From: CBDDBH01 sp965225625
GTDB taxonomy: Bacteria; Pseudomonadota; Gammaproteobacteria; JADZEE01
Length of the DNA: 64,000 nucleotides
Direction: 5' to 3'
Assembly (NCBI GenBank): GCA_965225625.1
Contig: CBDDBH010000026.1
Location: 62,001 to 126,000 of the forward strand
Positions 45,525-55,083 of this stretch are shown here, one piece after another (the first letter of the stretch is position 1; each line of letters starts with the position of its first letter). The translations under genes were made by a program, and so were the position numbers. The notes below the pieces were generated by a model. That model was not told the origin of the DNA and ran no database searches. It saw nothing but the letters and a program-made list of their open reading frames with translations.

Positions 45525-46619
45525 TTACATCTTCAGTATTGGTTTGATCGTTCGGCCCGCATGCGAATCCTCGAACGCCTGATTGATATCCGCAAACTCG
45601 TAGGTTTTGATGAGACGCTCATAGGGAAATCGTCCCTGCTGTTGTAATTCGATCAACTTTGGCAGAAAAATATTGGGTAGCGCTGATCCCTGGATGATGC
45701 CGCGCAGGGTGGCGGTCCGTGCGAAAATGCCGACCGGGTTAAACAGATATTTCTCACCATCTTTCGGCGCAGTGACGATGGCACATTCCCCGCCCATCGC
45801 CAGGCACTCGATGGCGTCGTCGAGTACCTGTTCGTTGTCGGTAGTGTTGAAAGCGAAATTGACGCCGCGCGGCGCGATTTCCTTTAGCTGCGCGACGACT
45901 TCACCTTCCTTGGCGTTAATCGCGTGGGTCGCACCCAACTCGAATGCGAGATTGAGACGCTCTTCAACGACATCGATGGCGATTAAGGGCGATGCGCCCG
46001 CCAGGCGTCCGGCCATCACAGCACTCAGCCCGACCGCGCCCGTACCAAACACCGCAAACGCATCCTGCGCGCCGACCTTCATAGAATTGAGCACAGCGCC
46101 GGCGCCGGTCTGGATCCCACATGGGATGGCCGCCATCATCTCGGTCGGGTGCGTGTGCGACACCGGAACCACATCGCGTTCCAGCGTAATTGCGTGAGTG
46201 GCAAACGAGGATTGCTGGAAAAACGCACTGGAGATGGGCTTGCCGTCCAGGGAAATGGTTTTTGAACCATCCAGGCGACCACCACCAAATGCAATGGGTA
46301 GGACGTGCTCGCAACGATAACCATGCGCCGTCACGCATTCGTGGCAGGTTCCGCACCAGGGATAGGAAATGACTACCCTGTCGCCGATCTTGATGCGGGT
46401 GACGCCAGAGCCGATGGCCTCGACGATGCCGGTACCCTCATGACCCAAGACCATCGGCGGCTGCAGCATGCCGCGTGCCATCATGTCTGTATGACATACA
46501 CCGCTTGCTTCTATGCGCACCAGAATTTCGTCGCTGCGTGGATCGTCGAGCTCGACTTCCTGCAGCAGGAATTGGCCGTTCAGCTCGTGTAGAACCGCCG
46601 CCGTCGCAGTTGTTGGCAT
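45525..46619 (-). CDS. Zinc-dependent alcohol dehydrogenase (aryl-alcohol type)
   Basis: 364 residues of the medium-chain family. Catalytic zinc ligands are in GVCHTD and GHEGTGIV, the structural zinc in CGTCHECVTAHGYRC, and the NAD loop is FGTGAVGLSAVM with an Asp after (IAIDVV), indicating NAD preference. The overall shape is like XylB/AdhB aryl-alcohol dehydrogenase. It would oxidise an alcohol product of the upstream hydrolase or oxygenase steps. It is preceded by the alpha/beta hydrolase gene 27 bp upstream. Confidence 0.9.
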   Translation of the reverse strand: MPTTATAAVLHELNGQFLLQEVELDDPRSDEILVRIEASGVCHTDMMARGMLQPPMVLGHEGTGIVEAIGSGVTRIKIGDRVVISYPWCGTCHECVTAHGYRCEHVLPIAFGGGRLDGSKTISLDGKPISSAFFQQSSFATHAITLERDVVPVSHTHPTEMMAAIPCGIQTGAGAVLNSMKVGAQDAFAVFGTGAVGLSAVMAGRLAGASPLIAIDVVEERLNLAFELGATHAINAKEGEVVAQLKEIAPRGVNFAFNTTDNEQVLDDAIECLAMGGECAIVTAPKDGEKYLFNPVGIFARTATLRGIIQGSALPNIFLPKLIELQQQGRFPYERLIKTYEFADINQAFEDSHAGRTIKPILKM

Positions 46620-46646
46620 TATTGTCCCTTTGCTTTGCTTTGCGCC

Positions 46647-47495
46647 TTAGTTGTCAAAGAAATCGAGCACCGCCCGCTCGAATCCCTTCTGATGCTCAAC
46701 CTGAGCCCAATGGCCGCAGCGCTGAAAAATCACCATGTACGCATTCTGGAATTTTTTGAGCATCTGCAGGCCGACCTCCAGCGCGCCGCCCTTATCCTCC
46801 TGCCCCCAGATTAACAGCGTCGGGCACGCGATTTTCTCGAGCTCGGGGTAAAGATCCCGGCGCGGCAAACTCAGCAAACGCATTTGACCAGGATCGCGAC
46901 TCGCCTCTAGACGTTCAGCCAGCGTTTCATCGCTTACCCATGAGGAATCGTAGAGCAAACTTTCAACCAGACGTCGCATTTTCTCCAGCGTCGGCCCCTC
47001 GCCGGCGTAATACTTGATGATGTTGTTCAACGCCTCTTGCGGCTGCGGTTGGATCACGATGCCGGCTGACGTTGGCTGACTGCCTATCAGTACCACATGT
47101 TTTGTGCGCGCCGGATTATGCAATTCCAACCCTAACGCTGCCTGTCCACCGAGTGAGTTACCGATGATGTCCACCGGGCCGTCAATCTTCAATGCGGTGA
47201 GGAATCCATCAAGTAGGCGTCCGATGAAATCGAAAAAATCTTCAGTCGAGCCATCGGGAAATCCCGATTTGCTGTAGCCCGGCATGTCCAGCATCAGCAT
47301 TCGCCGTGTTGCCGCTATCGCCGGGATGTTCTGTTTGAAATTGCTCCATGCACTCGCGCCAGGACCGCCGCCATGCAGACAAAGCACAACATCGCCGCTG
47401 CCCACGTCGTTGTAATGCAGCTTAATCCCCTCGACTTCGATGTGGCGGCTAGTAGAGGCTTCTGTCACGTCCGTCAAATTCTCGCCATTCGCCAT
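46647..47495 (-). CDS. Alpha/beta hydrolase (meta-cleavage product hydrolase-like)
   Basis: 282 residues. Oxyanion-hole LCLHGGGPGASAWSNF, nucleophile elbow IGNSLGGQAAL (Ser), Asp in LIWGQEDKGG and His in QRCGHWAQVEHQ form the catalytic triad. The first motif HGGGPGASAWSNF is characteristic of C-C hydrolases such as BphD/HsaD, acting on ring-cleavage products. With the neighbouring MBL, Mo oxidoreductase and dehydrogenase genes this points to aromatic or steroid degradation; the specific substrate is uncertain. Confidence 0.88.
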   Translation of the reverse strand: MANGENLTDVTEASTSRHIEVEGIKLHYNDVGSGDVVLCLHGGGPGASAWSNFKQNIPAIAATRRMLMLDMPGYSKSGFPDGSTEDFFDFIGRLLDGFLTALKIDGPVDIIGNSLGGQAALGLELHNPARTKHVVLIGSQPTSAGIVIQPQPQEALNNIIKYYAGEGPTLEKMRRLVESLLYDSSWVSDETLAERLEASRDPGQMRLLSLPRRDLYPELEKIACPTLLIWGQEDKGGALEVGLQMLKKFQNAYMVIFQRCGHWAQVEHQKGFERAVLDFFDN

Positions 47496-47612
47496 GTCTG
47501 TTCTCCTTGTTTTGTCGCGTTTCTAAAGTCATCGCTGAAACGCCGGGCGGTCCCGGATTTTACCCGCTTGAGTCTATATGCGTTAGTGATACTGAACTGA
47601 TGAAGGAAAAAT

Positions 47613-48589
47613 TCAGGGAGAAAACTCGGAGGCAATCCCGTGATGGTGGTTATAAATCCACTGCAGGTTGTGCTGATGAATCGCTCTATAGGGTTCGTAG
47701 AGGTGTACCCAGCCCTTGGCAACCGACTCGCGTATGTAGTCCTCCATCTTCCCGTCCAGGTAGTTTTCGTGGGTGACATTGGCCCGCATGGTCGTGATGT
47801 AATCGATGGTCGCGGTTATCAGGGATTTACCATAACCACCCTGCGCAATGACCTCGGGATCGCCATGATTGGGGTAAATCCTCATGATCTTCCAGTTATT
47901 GATTTTCTCGAGATTCTCAAGGTGCTGCGGCAGATCCCCGGCTTCGCCGATAAACGTCAAGCTGTCTTCCAATGCATCGCCCGCAAACATTATCTGCTCT
48001 GAAGGTATATACAGCAGATTCGTGTCTGCGCTGTGTATGTTGATGTTATGCAGTTCCAGTCTCAGCTCACCGAGGTAAATGTCCGCTCTGTCCTCGAAGC
48101 TAATATTCGGCAAGCGTAACGATTCAATCGCGGGGGGCCCCATAAGGCACCCGTCCTGATGGCCTGCGCATTTTCGTGTAACGCTGCCTGGGTTAACACC
48201 GTTGCGATGATCGGGCTATGCGCATACACGTCATTACCGGCAACATGATCCAGATGCCAATGACTCAGCACCACGGTGAAACGTTTGATGCCGATTTTTT
48301 CGAGATGCGCACGCACCCACTGGGCCTGAGCGCGAGAAGTAAAGGTGTCATAAACCACAGCGTGCTCGCCTTGATAAATCGCATAGCTCGCGACCCCCAG
48401 ATCCATTGCACCGAGCTCAACCCAGTTTTTCGCAGCGCCTGCGGATTTTTGATTGGGCTCGCGCCCGGTATAAAAGGCCAGAATGTGATCATTTATCTCG
48501 ATGACGCGTATGGTCGACTGCGCCTGTGCGTCAGCGTGACCGACTGCGAGAACCACAAATAGCGTTGCAAAAAACAGAGGTGTTCTCAA
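47613..48589 (-). CDS. MBL-fold metallohydrolase, secreted (one apparent frameshift)
   Basis: About 325 residues when one base is added in the G/C run at 48132-48141. Start: TTG at 48589, with GAGGAG 8 nt upstream, followed by a signal peptide (FFATLFVVLAVGHADA). The zinc motif is VVLSHWHLDHVAGN (HxHxDH), with further ligands in the second part (NINIHSADTNLLYI, MFAGDALEDS and NHGDPEV). The reading frame breaks between TGALWGPP and GPPAIESLRLPNI. Probably a beta-lactamase-fold hydrolase of an ester, lactone or other substrate. The upstream gene ends 18 bp before this start, so it is in the same operon. Confidence 0.85.
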
Positions 48590-48606
48590 CGGTTCGCTCC
48601 TCGCAG

Positions 48607-50858
48607 TCAGACGCGCTCGATGCTGGCCGGCACGTTCTTGTGCCAAGGGGTTCCGGCAAACCAATCGCGGTCGCCTGCGGCAGTCAGCTCATTGGGTGCT
48701 GCACCTATGCGCTTCTGACCATTACGATTGTCGAGTCCGAAACCGTTGGGCAGGGACACATGCCCGACTTGCATACGCGCCGACACCTCGACGAGGACTT
48801 CGGCGCTGCCGCTGCGCGTGGAGACCCTGGCCCGGTCGCCACTCGCAACCCCAACGCGAGCCGCATCCAGCGGACTGATCCTCAGTGCGCCTTCGCCATC
48901 CTTTTTGCGCCAGGCGGGCGTACGCAGCACGGTATTCGCCGTGTAGGAACGTCGCTCGCCGGCCGACAGCGTGAATGGAAATTCGTCGCTGTTTAAGCGT
49001 TGAGGTCCACTCTGCAGAGCCTCCAGATGCGGTAACAACTCCGGGATCGTCATCTGGATCCGTTGCTCGGGTGTCTTAACACGCTGCCACGAGGATTCGT
49101 AATCATCGATGGAGAAAATGAAACCACGTGGGCTGCTGGTAATCCGATCGAAAAGTTCCTCACCCAACACTGGGCCTTCGCCTACGATGCCGGCGCGGCG
49201 AATCGATTCGGCACCGTGCTGCGCGAAGTAATGCGCGACACTCCACAGAGCCGCGCTACTCTCACACCCTTCCGGTAACGTGGGTCCCAGCGCCCGATAC
49301 AACACTAACGGTAACACGCGATTTAGAGACGGGTCTTGCTGCAACGCCTCCTGTATTGCAAAGGCAAATGCCGTTCGTCCTTCGGTACGCGCAACTTTAG
49401 CGAGCGCTTCAACGACACTTGGCATCGCGCCCAGCGCTTCCACCAAACGGCAATGGATTTCGGCCTCGGGTAAAACATCCGCGTCCGGCGGTGGTGACAG
49501 TATGGGATGGCGCAGATGAAAATGATTGGCCGGAACTTCAAAATTGAAAAAAGTCGCTTCGGCTTTCTCGTATTGCGTTGGTGTTGGCAGCACGTAATCC
49601 GCATGTCGAGCGGTCTCGGTCAACGCGATGTCGATTACAACGACGAGTTCCAGCGCTGCCAGCGCTTCGACGAAGCGCCGACTGTCGGCCAAGGAATGTG
49701 CCGGATTGGCGGTTTCCCCCAGCATGGCGCGAAACCGTTGCGGATGATCGGTGAGAATTTCGTCAGCGATGGCGTTGCACGGTACCAGGCCGCCTAATAG
49801 CGGCATATCAGTCACCGGCGTACGGCGGGGCAGACTCGTATCGAGCTCATGAGGGGACGAATCATGTTTGGAATGAACTGCGTACCCTTGCGGCCGAAAC
49901 TTCCCGTCAGCAGCCACAGCAGGCGGTGAAGATAACTGACCAGCGTCGAATGCCGATTCATCTGAGTACCGAGGTCTTCGTAAAACGCGACGCTTTCGGC
50001 ACTCGCCAGCCGTTGGGCCAGCTCACGGATCTGTGTCTGCGGAACCCCGGCGTGGTCACAGTACTCTGCAATGTTAACCTTTTTCAGTGCCGCCAACACC
50101 GGATCCATCCCTTCGGTATGTTGCTCCAACCACGCCTGTTTATGCAGTCCATCCTGCACCAACACACCGAGCAAAGCGCCTAGCGCCCAGGCATCGGTTC
50201 CTGGTTTGACTCGCACATGGATATCCGCGATTTCTGCCGTTTCGCTGACCCGCGGATCGAAAACCACGAGTGTGCGATTCGGATCCTTGGCGATCTCCTT
50301 AACCGTTACACGTGCGCGCTGTACACCATGCGATTGCATGGGATTTTTGCCGAGAAATACGGCAACCTCGCAATGCTCAAAATCGCCGGTACGCGCATAA
50401 GCGCCGAACATGCGTGACGCAACCCATCCTTCGCCGGTCTTTTCTTGTGCCAGCGCATTGGACCGATACCGGCCCCCCAGCGCCGCCATGGTCGACATGC
50501 CGTAAGCGCCAGGCAGGTGATTGCCCTGGCCACCGCCGCCGTAATAAAAGACCTTGTCGCCACCGTAGTTATCTCGAATGGCGCCGAGTTTTTGCGCAAT
50601 CTCGTTGATCGCAACTGTCCATTCGATTTCTTCAAAGCTGCCATCGGCTTTGCGCCGTAACGGGCGCTTAACGCGATCGATTCCGTTCTGATAGTGATTG
50701 ATTTGCGTGCTTTTCTGACATAGGTAGCCCTTGGATGCCGGGTGTGCTTTGTCACCGCGGATCTTGTCGATGGTTCGACCGTCTTCGCCGCCGAGCTTAA
50801 CCTCGATACCACAGTTGTTTTCACACAATACACATGCCGTGGGGTGCCAATCAGACAT
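48607..50858 (-). CDS. Molybdopterin-dependent oxidoreductase (Rv0197-like; one apparent frameshift)
   Basis: About 750 residues if one base is added in the GGGG/CCCC run at 49853-49856, where the frame breaks between QFIPNMIRP and HELDTSLPRR. The N-terminus has the [4Fe-4S] motif CVLCENNC...C (ATACVLC-like), then the pterin-binding segments FYYGGGGQGNHLPG, YRSNALAQEKTGEGWV and FLGKNPMQSHG. The C-terminal domain is the MoCo dinucleotide-binding domain (GHVSLPNGFGLDNRNG). It belongs to the DMSO-reductase superfamily group of Mycobacterium Rv0197, whose substrate is not known. No cognate Fe-S or membrane subunit gene is adjacent. Divergent from the AAHS transporter gene. Confidence 0.88.
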
Positions 50859-50936
50859 GGGTTGCTTGCCTTGCTATGGAGATCTCTGCATGTCATCGTG
50901 CAGTAGCGAACGAGCCATTACAATAAGGAACCTGCC

Positions 50937-52274
50937 GTGTCATCTGCAGCCGCGAGCCAAGCCCGCCGGATCAATATCCCGGAGGTGATTGACAACAGCC
51001 CCGTCAGCACCTTTCAAATGCGCATCGCACTGATTTGTTTCTGCGTTGCCGTCATCGAGGGTTTCGATACTCAGGCGATGGGCTTCGTCGGGCCCGTGAT
51101 CATCAAACAATTCGACGTGCCGCCCGCACGCATGGGAGCGGTGTTTTCGGCCAGTCTGTTCGGACTGATGCTGGGCGCATCCGCGCTCAGTTTGCTCGCC
51201 GATCGGATTGGCAGAAAATCCGTAATTATCCTGTCGTGCGTCATCACGGGCGTTTTTGCGTTACTCACGACCACCGCAACGAGCGCCAACGAGCTGGTGG
51301 GCTACCGGTTGCTGACCGGCATAGGGATCGGCGGCACGATGCCCAACTTGTACGCCGTCACGGGCGAATACTCGCCCGCCCGTAAACGGGCCTTTCTGAC
51401 CACCGCCATGTTCATTGGATTCCCGTGCGGCAGCATGATCGGCGGTTTTATCAGCCCTGCACTTATTGAGGCATTCGGCTGGTCGTCGGTATTTTTTGTC
51501 GGCGGCGTCACGCCATTGGCATTGGCATTTTTGCTGCTCTATTTTCTCCCGGAATCGATCCGTTTTCTGACCTTGAGAGATCCCGGCTCGCAGAGAATCG
51601 CCGAAATGCTGGAAAAAATCACGGCCGCTTATACCCGGCAAGCAGGCGACGAGTTTTTTCTGGGCGACGCGGCTGCGGGTCGAAAAGCCTCACCGATTGC
51701 GTTGTTCGCCGACCAGCGCAGCGTTGCAACGATACTTTTGTGGACGACCTTCTTCGGATCACTACTCACTATGTATGTATTGATGAGCTGGATGCCGACC
51801 ATCCTGCATGCGCGCGGTTTTTCGCTGACTACCTCGATAGTGTCAATGTCGGCGTTCAACGGTGCCGGAATGGTCGGTGGCTTAGTGCTGGCCTACGCGA
51901 TCGACCGTTTGGGTCCGACACATTGGGTTGCGGTATCGTTCATCGGCGCCGGGATTTTTGTCGCTGCCATTGGCCAGAGCGGCGACAGCGCCACCGTTAC
52001 GCTGTTGTTCGCGCTGCTGGCCGGTTTCTGCCTGACCGGCAACCAGTTTGCCATCAACGCTTACGCTGTTAATTACTACCCGACGTTCATTCGCGCTACT
52101 GGTGTCGGTTGGTGCCTTGCCGTGGGCAGGATTGGCGCGGTCGTCGGTCCACTCGTCATCGGCGCCGTACTCGCGCTCGGTTGGGGCCAGTCGACGTTGT
52201 TTCTGATTTCCTCGCTACCGATGTTCCTATGCGCAGTGACGGCGTACTTCTACGTGCGCCACATTCGCCGCTAA
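50937..52274 (+). CDS. Aromatic-acid-type MFS transporter (AAHS family)
   Basis: 445 residues from a GTG at 50937. AAHS signatures: VIEGFDTQAMGFVGPVI at the first helix, SLLADRIGRKSVII in loop 2-3, GTMPNLYAVTGEYSPARKRA, and the 8-9 loop YAIDRLGPTHW. Family members (PcaK, BenK) import benzoate, hydroxybenzoate or other aromatic acids with protons. Divergent from the Mo oxidoreductase operon with only 78 bp between, so probably co-regulated with it. Confidence 0.9.
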   Translation: MSSAAASQARRINIPEVIDNSPVSTFQMRIALICFCVAVIEGFDTQAMGFVGPVIIKQFDVPPARMGAVFSASLFGLMLGASALSLLADRIGRKSVIILSCVITGVFALLTTTATSANELVGYRLLTGIGIGGTMPNLYAVTGEYSPARKRAFLTTAMFIGFPCGSMIGGFISPALIEAFGWSSVFFVGGVTPLALAFLLLYFLPESIRFLTLRDPGSQRIAEMLEKITAAYTRQAGDEFFLGDAAAGRKASPIALFADQRSVATILLWTTFFGSLLTMYVLMSWMPTILHARGFSLTTSIVSMSAFNGAGMVGGLVLAYAIDRLGPTHWVAVSFIGAGIFVAAIGQSGDSATVTLLFALLAGFCLTGNQFAINAYAVNYYPTFIRATGVGWCLAVGRIGAVVGPLVIGAVLALGWGQSTLFLISSLPMFLCAVTAYFYVRHIRR

Positions 52275-52284
52275 TCGCGGCGCG

Positions 52285-54354
52285 TCAACTCGGCAACTTG
52301 TGCGGCCCGTCCTCCAGCACGGCTAAGGCCACGGCCGGGTTGGGGCTATCGATCTCTCGCGCCAGGCGGTGGCCATCGAAAATGACGTCGGCAAACGTCC
52401 GCGGTGCAACACAGTCACCGATGCGGTAGACCGCGTCGATCATTTCCTCTTGCAACTTCTCCCGATCGGCCAGAAGCTGATGATACAGAGCGTCGTTCGA
52501 CACCCGCTGTGTCACCAATACAACCGCGTCTGCTTTAAGTTCGCTGTGGCGTCCCAGCGCGTCCGTGGTGTGGATGACGCCGGGTTCCAGTGAATCGATT
52601 TGAGTGGAAGTTCTCCAGACTATTCCTGTGTCGCGCAGGCGTTGGCGCAGCAAATTTCCTTCCAATGTGTCATCGGCCCACGGCGATACCGTGGACATCG
52701 ACGTCACAATCTCGACTTCGAATCCCTCGAGTTTCAACTTCTCAGCCAGCACCGATGCCATAAAGTGCCCATCGGTATCGTAGATGACCACGCGCTGGCC
52801 GGGCGGACGTTTGCCTTGCAGAGCGATCTGCTCCGGGGTCAGGACGTGCTCCAAACTGGCATCGGCCCCGGGGATGGGCTCGTGGGTGCTGAAGTTGATT
52901 CCGTTAGTCGCCCAGGTGGAACCGGTCGCGACAACGACAAATTCGGCGCCATAGTCGAGTACGTCCTCGAGCTTCAATGACGTCTCGAGTATCAGTTCGA
53001 CGTTCTTGGCTTTCTCCAGTTGGATCTTCCGATAGTCGATGGCGCGGCCCCACTCGCCTAGCGTCGGCAACGCCGATATCCAATGCAGTGAACCGCCCAG
53101 ATCCGCCCCGGCGTCAATCAGGTGGACACAGCGCATACCCCGCCTGGCCAAAATCAGCGCGCATTCCATCCCCGCCGGCCCGGCACCGATAACCAAGACG
53201 TCGTTGTCAGCGTTTTTCGCTGGAGTGACAATTTCAGGGTGCCAGCTCCGCCGGTATTCTTCGCCGACCGTGGGATTCTGGAAACAGGTAAGCTGCATCT
53301 GATACATGGACGCGATACACAGGTTGGAACCGGTGCATTCGCGGATCTCGTCGTAGCGCCCCTCTTCTATTTTCTTGGGAAGAAACGGATCTGCGATCCG
53401 CGGACGCGCACCACCAATAAGATCCCATACGCCGCTGCGTATGATCTCAGCCATGCGGTCAGGATCGGTGAGACGGCCAACGCCCACTATCGGCTTGGCG
53501 GTAACATCGCGGACCCGCCCCGACCACTCGAGCTGCCAGCCCTCGGGGAAAAATCGCGACGAGCCTGAGTCCTTCTCCCAGGCGGCACCAACGGTAACGT
53601 CCCAAAGATCAACCAGCGGATCGGCCATCTGGATGAACTGCAATGTCTCCTCCAACGAGATCCCAACCTCGCTGAGACCGGCCGCCGCCAGGCGCGTCGA
53701 TAAAATGCAGTCATCGCCCACCGCCTCACGGATCAGCTGCAACGATTCGAGCCAGAAGCGCGCGCGATTTTCCAGCGACCCGCCGTAATTATCTGTACGT
53801 TTGTTATAAAACGGCGAAAGGAACTGCGCAGGCAAATAACTAAACGCGCCATACAGACAGACAATATCGAATCCCGCCTGCTTTGACATTGCCGCCGCAC
53901 GCGCAAGTTCGGTTTGCAGGTACCTGATGTCATCGAGTTCCATCGCCTTCGGCGTAACGTAGGGTCGCCGCCAGCTTGCGATCTGCGACGGGCCGAGCGT
54001 GGCCAGGCGCGAGATCTTGTTGGGAGAGTCAGCACCCACATGCGCCAGTTCAATGCCAGCAAGTGCGCCGTTCTCCTGGATCCCCTCGCACTGGTATTGC
54101 AGCCGTCGCCGGTCGCTGTCGTCACACAAACGGTCTAAAGGATGATCGGCGATGTCGGCCGTAGCCGACGTCACGCCCAGGCATACTGCTGCCCAGCCCC
54201 CCTCGGCCTGAATGTTGCGGTGCTCGGCATGTGAGCGCGGGAACAACGCGCCTGAACCATAACCATACGGCACGCCATAGAATCGGTTGTGAAAGACCTT
54301 GCCGCCGATCTCAAGCGGCTCGAACAATATGTCGTGACTCGCGCGCCTTGCCAA
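52285..54354 (-). CDS. OYE-type FMN/Fe-S flavoprotein (TMADH / 2,4-dienoyl-CoA reductase family)
   Basis: 689 residues. N-terminal FMN TIM barrel with GGKVFHNRFYGVPYG, a catalytic barrel segment (LYGAFSYLPAQFLSPFYN, then RTDNYGGSLENRARFWLE), then a [4Fe-4S] region ECTGSNLC...TCFQNP, and a C-terminal FAD/NAD domain beginning DVLVIGAGPAGMECALI. The Fe-S motif is C-x5-C: the second Cys of the usual CxxC (CIGC in trimethylamine dehydrogenase) is Ser, codon TCC. The architecture is that of TMADH/dimethylamine dehydrogenase and enoate reductases. Electron flow may be weakened or different. Ends 11 bp from the convergent AAHS transporter gene. Confidence 0.86.
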   Translation of the reverse strand: MARRASHDILFEPLEIGGKVFHNRFYGVPYGYGSGALFPRSHAEHRNIQAEGGWAAVCLGVTSATADIADHPLDRLCDDSDRRRLQYQCEGIQENGALAGIELAHVGADSPNKISRLATLGPSQIASWRRPYVTPKAMELDDIRYLQTELARAAAMSKQAGFDIVCLYGAFSYLPAQFLSPFYNKRTDNYGGSLENRARFWLESLQLIREAVGDDCILSTRLAAAGLSEVGISLEETLQFIQMADPLVDLWDVTVGAAWEKDSGSSRFFPEGWQLEWSGRVRDVTAKPIVGVGRLTDPDRMAEIIRSGVWDLIGGARPRIADPFLPKKIEEGRYDEIRECTGSNLCIASMYQMQLTCFQNPTVGEEYRRSWHPEIVTPAKNADNDVLVIGAGPAGMECALILARRGMRCVHLIDAGADLGGSLHWISALPTLGEWGRAIDYRKIQLEKAKNVELILETSLKLEDVLDYGAEFVVVATGSTWATNGINFSTHEPIPGADASLEHVLTPEQIALQGKRPPGQRVVIYDTDGHFMASVLAEKLKLEGFEVEIVTSMSTVSPWADDTLEGNLLRQRLRDTGIVWRTSTQIDSLEPGVIHTTDALGRHSELKADAVVLVTQRVSNDALYHQLLADREKLQEEMIDAVYRIGDCVAPRTFADVIFDGHRLAREIDSPNPAVALAVLEDGPHKLPS

Positions 54355-54371
54355 TGGTTGTTACCTCGTTG

Positions 54372-54938
54372 TCATGGTCGTTGTGACACAGTAGCCAGCT
54401 GTTCTCGGATCTCGAACTCGTTACTCGCGGGCAATGTGCCGCACAACAAGCTGACCAGGTGATCGCGGTCGCTGGCATCAGTTTCGATCGCACGCGCCGC
54501 AAAATAAGTCCGCAAATTTGCGACGGCATTGGTCACTGCGCTTGTAACCCCGGCGGCCGCTGCCGGCGCCATGGACTCGAGGATATCCTGCGTCACCTGC
54601 TCGGACTGTATTTCCGCTCCCAGCACTTTGCCCCTTACATCCGCCGCGCCTGCGAGCGCCCACAGCGCGGGCGTAGCTTTAATATCGGACCGTATCGAAC
54701 GCAGTTTGATTGTGACCTCGCGACGCCAGGCATCGATGGCCGCATCGGCGCAGCGCACGTCATCGGCACTCAAAACGCCACGGCCGCTCGCCGCGATCCA
54801 GCAGCAGTAAAACATCACGTTGACGTCAGCATTGCGTTGATCCTGAAGTGCAATAACAGCACTTTGCACACCTTCGCGACCGTAACATTCAAGGGTGAAT
54901 TGCCAGAACTCACCCGTTTCAGGTTGTGCTTCGCTCAT
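54372..54938 (-). CDS. TIGR02444-family protein
   Basis: 188 residues. N-terminus EFWQFTLECYGREGVQSAVIALQDQ, then ADVNVMFYCCWIAASGRG, the conserved pattern of this small gammaproteobacterial family of unknown function. Helical throughout, with no catalytic motif. It lies 17 bp before the TMADH-like gene on the same strand. Confidence 0.8.
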   Translation of the reverse strand: MSEAQPETGEFWQFTLECYGREGVQSAVIALQDQRNADVNVMFYCCWIAASGRGVLSADDVRCADAAIDAWRREVTIKLRSIRSDIKATPALWALAGAADVRGKVLGAEIQSEQVTQDILESMAPAAAAGVTSAVTNAVANLRTYFAARAIETDASDRDHLVSLLCGTLPASNEFEIREQLATVSQRP

Positions 54939-55083
54939 TGACGCCTCCGTTTAGAAATGGATCCATACCACAACACGGCGAATTGTGTTGGTGTTTCGGG
55001 GAATTGTCGATTCGTAGTCCCACTCCCATGCAAGCGAAGGGCGCCGACAAATATTTAGTACAAACCTCTGTAAGATTAGCAAT

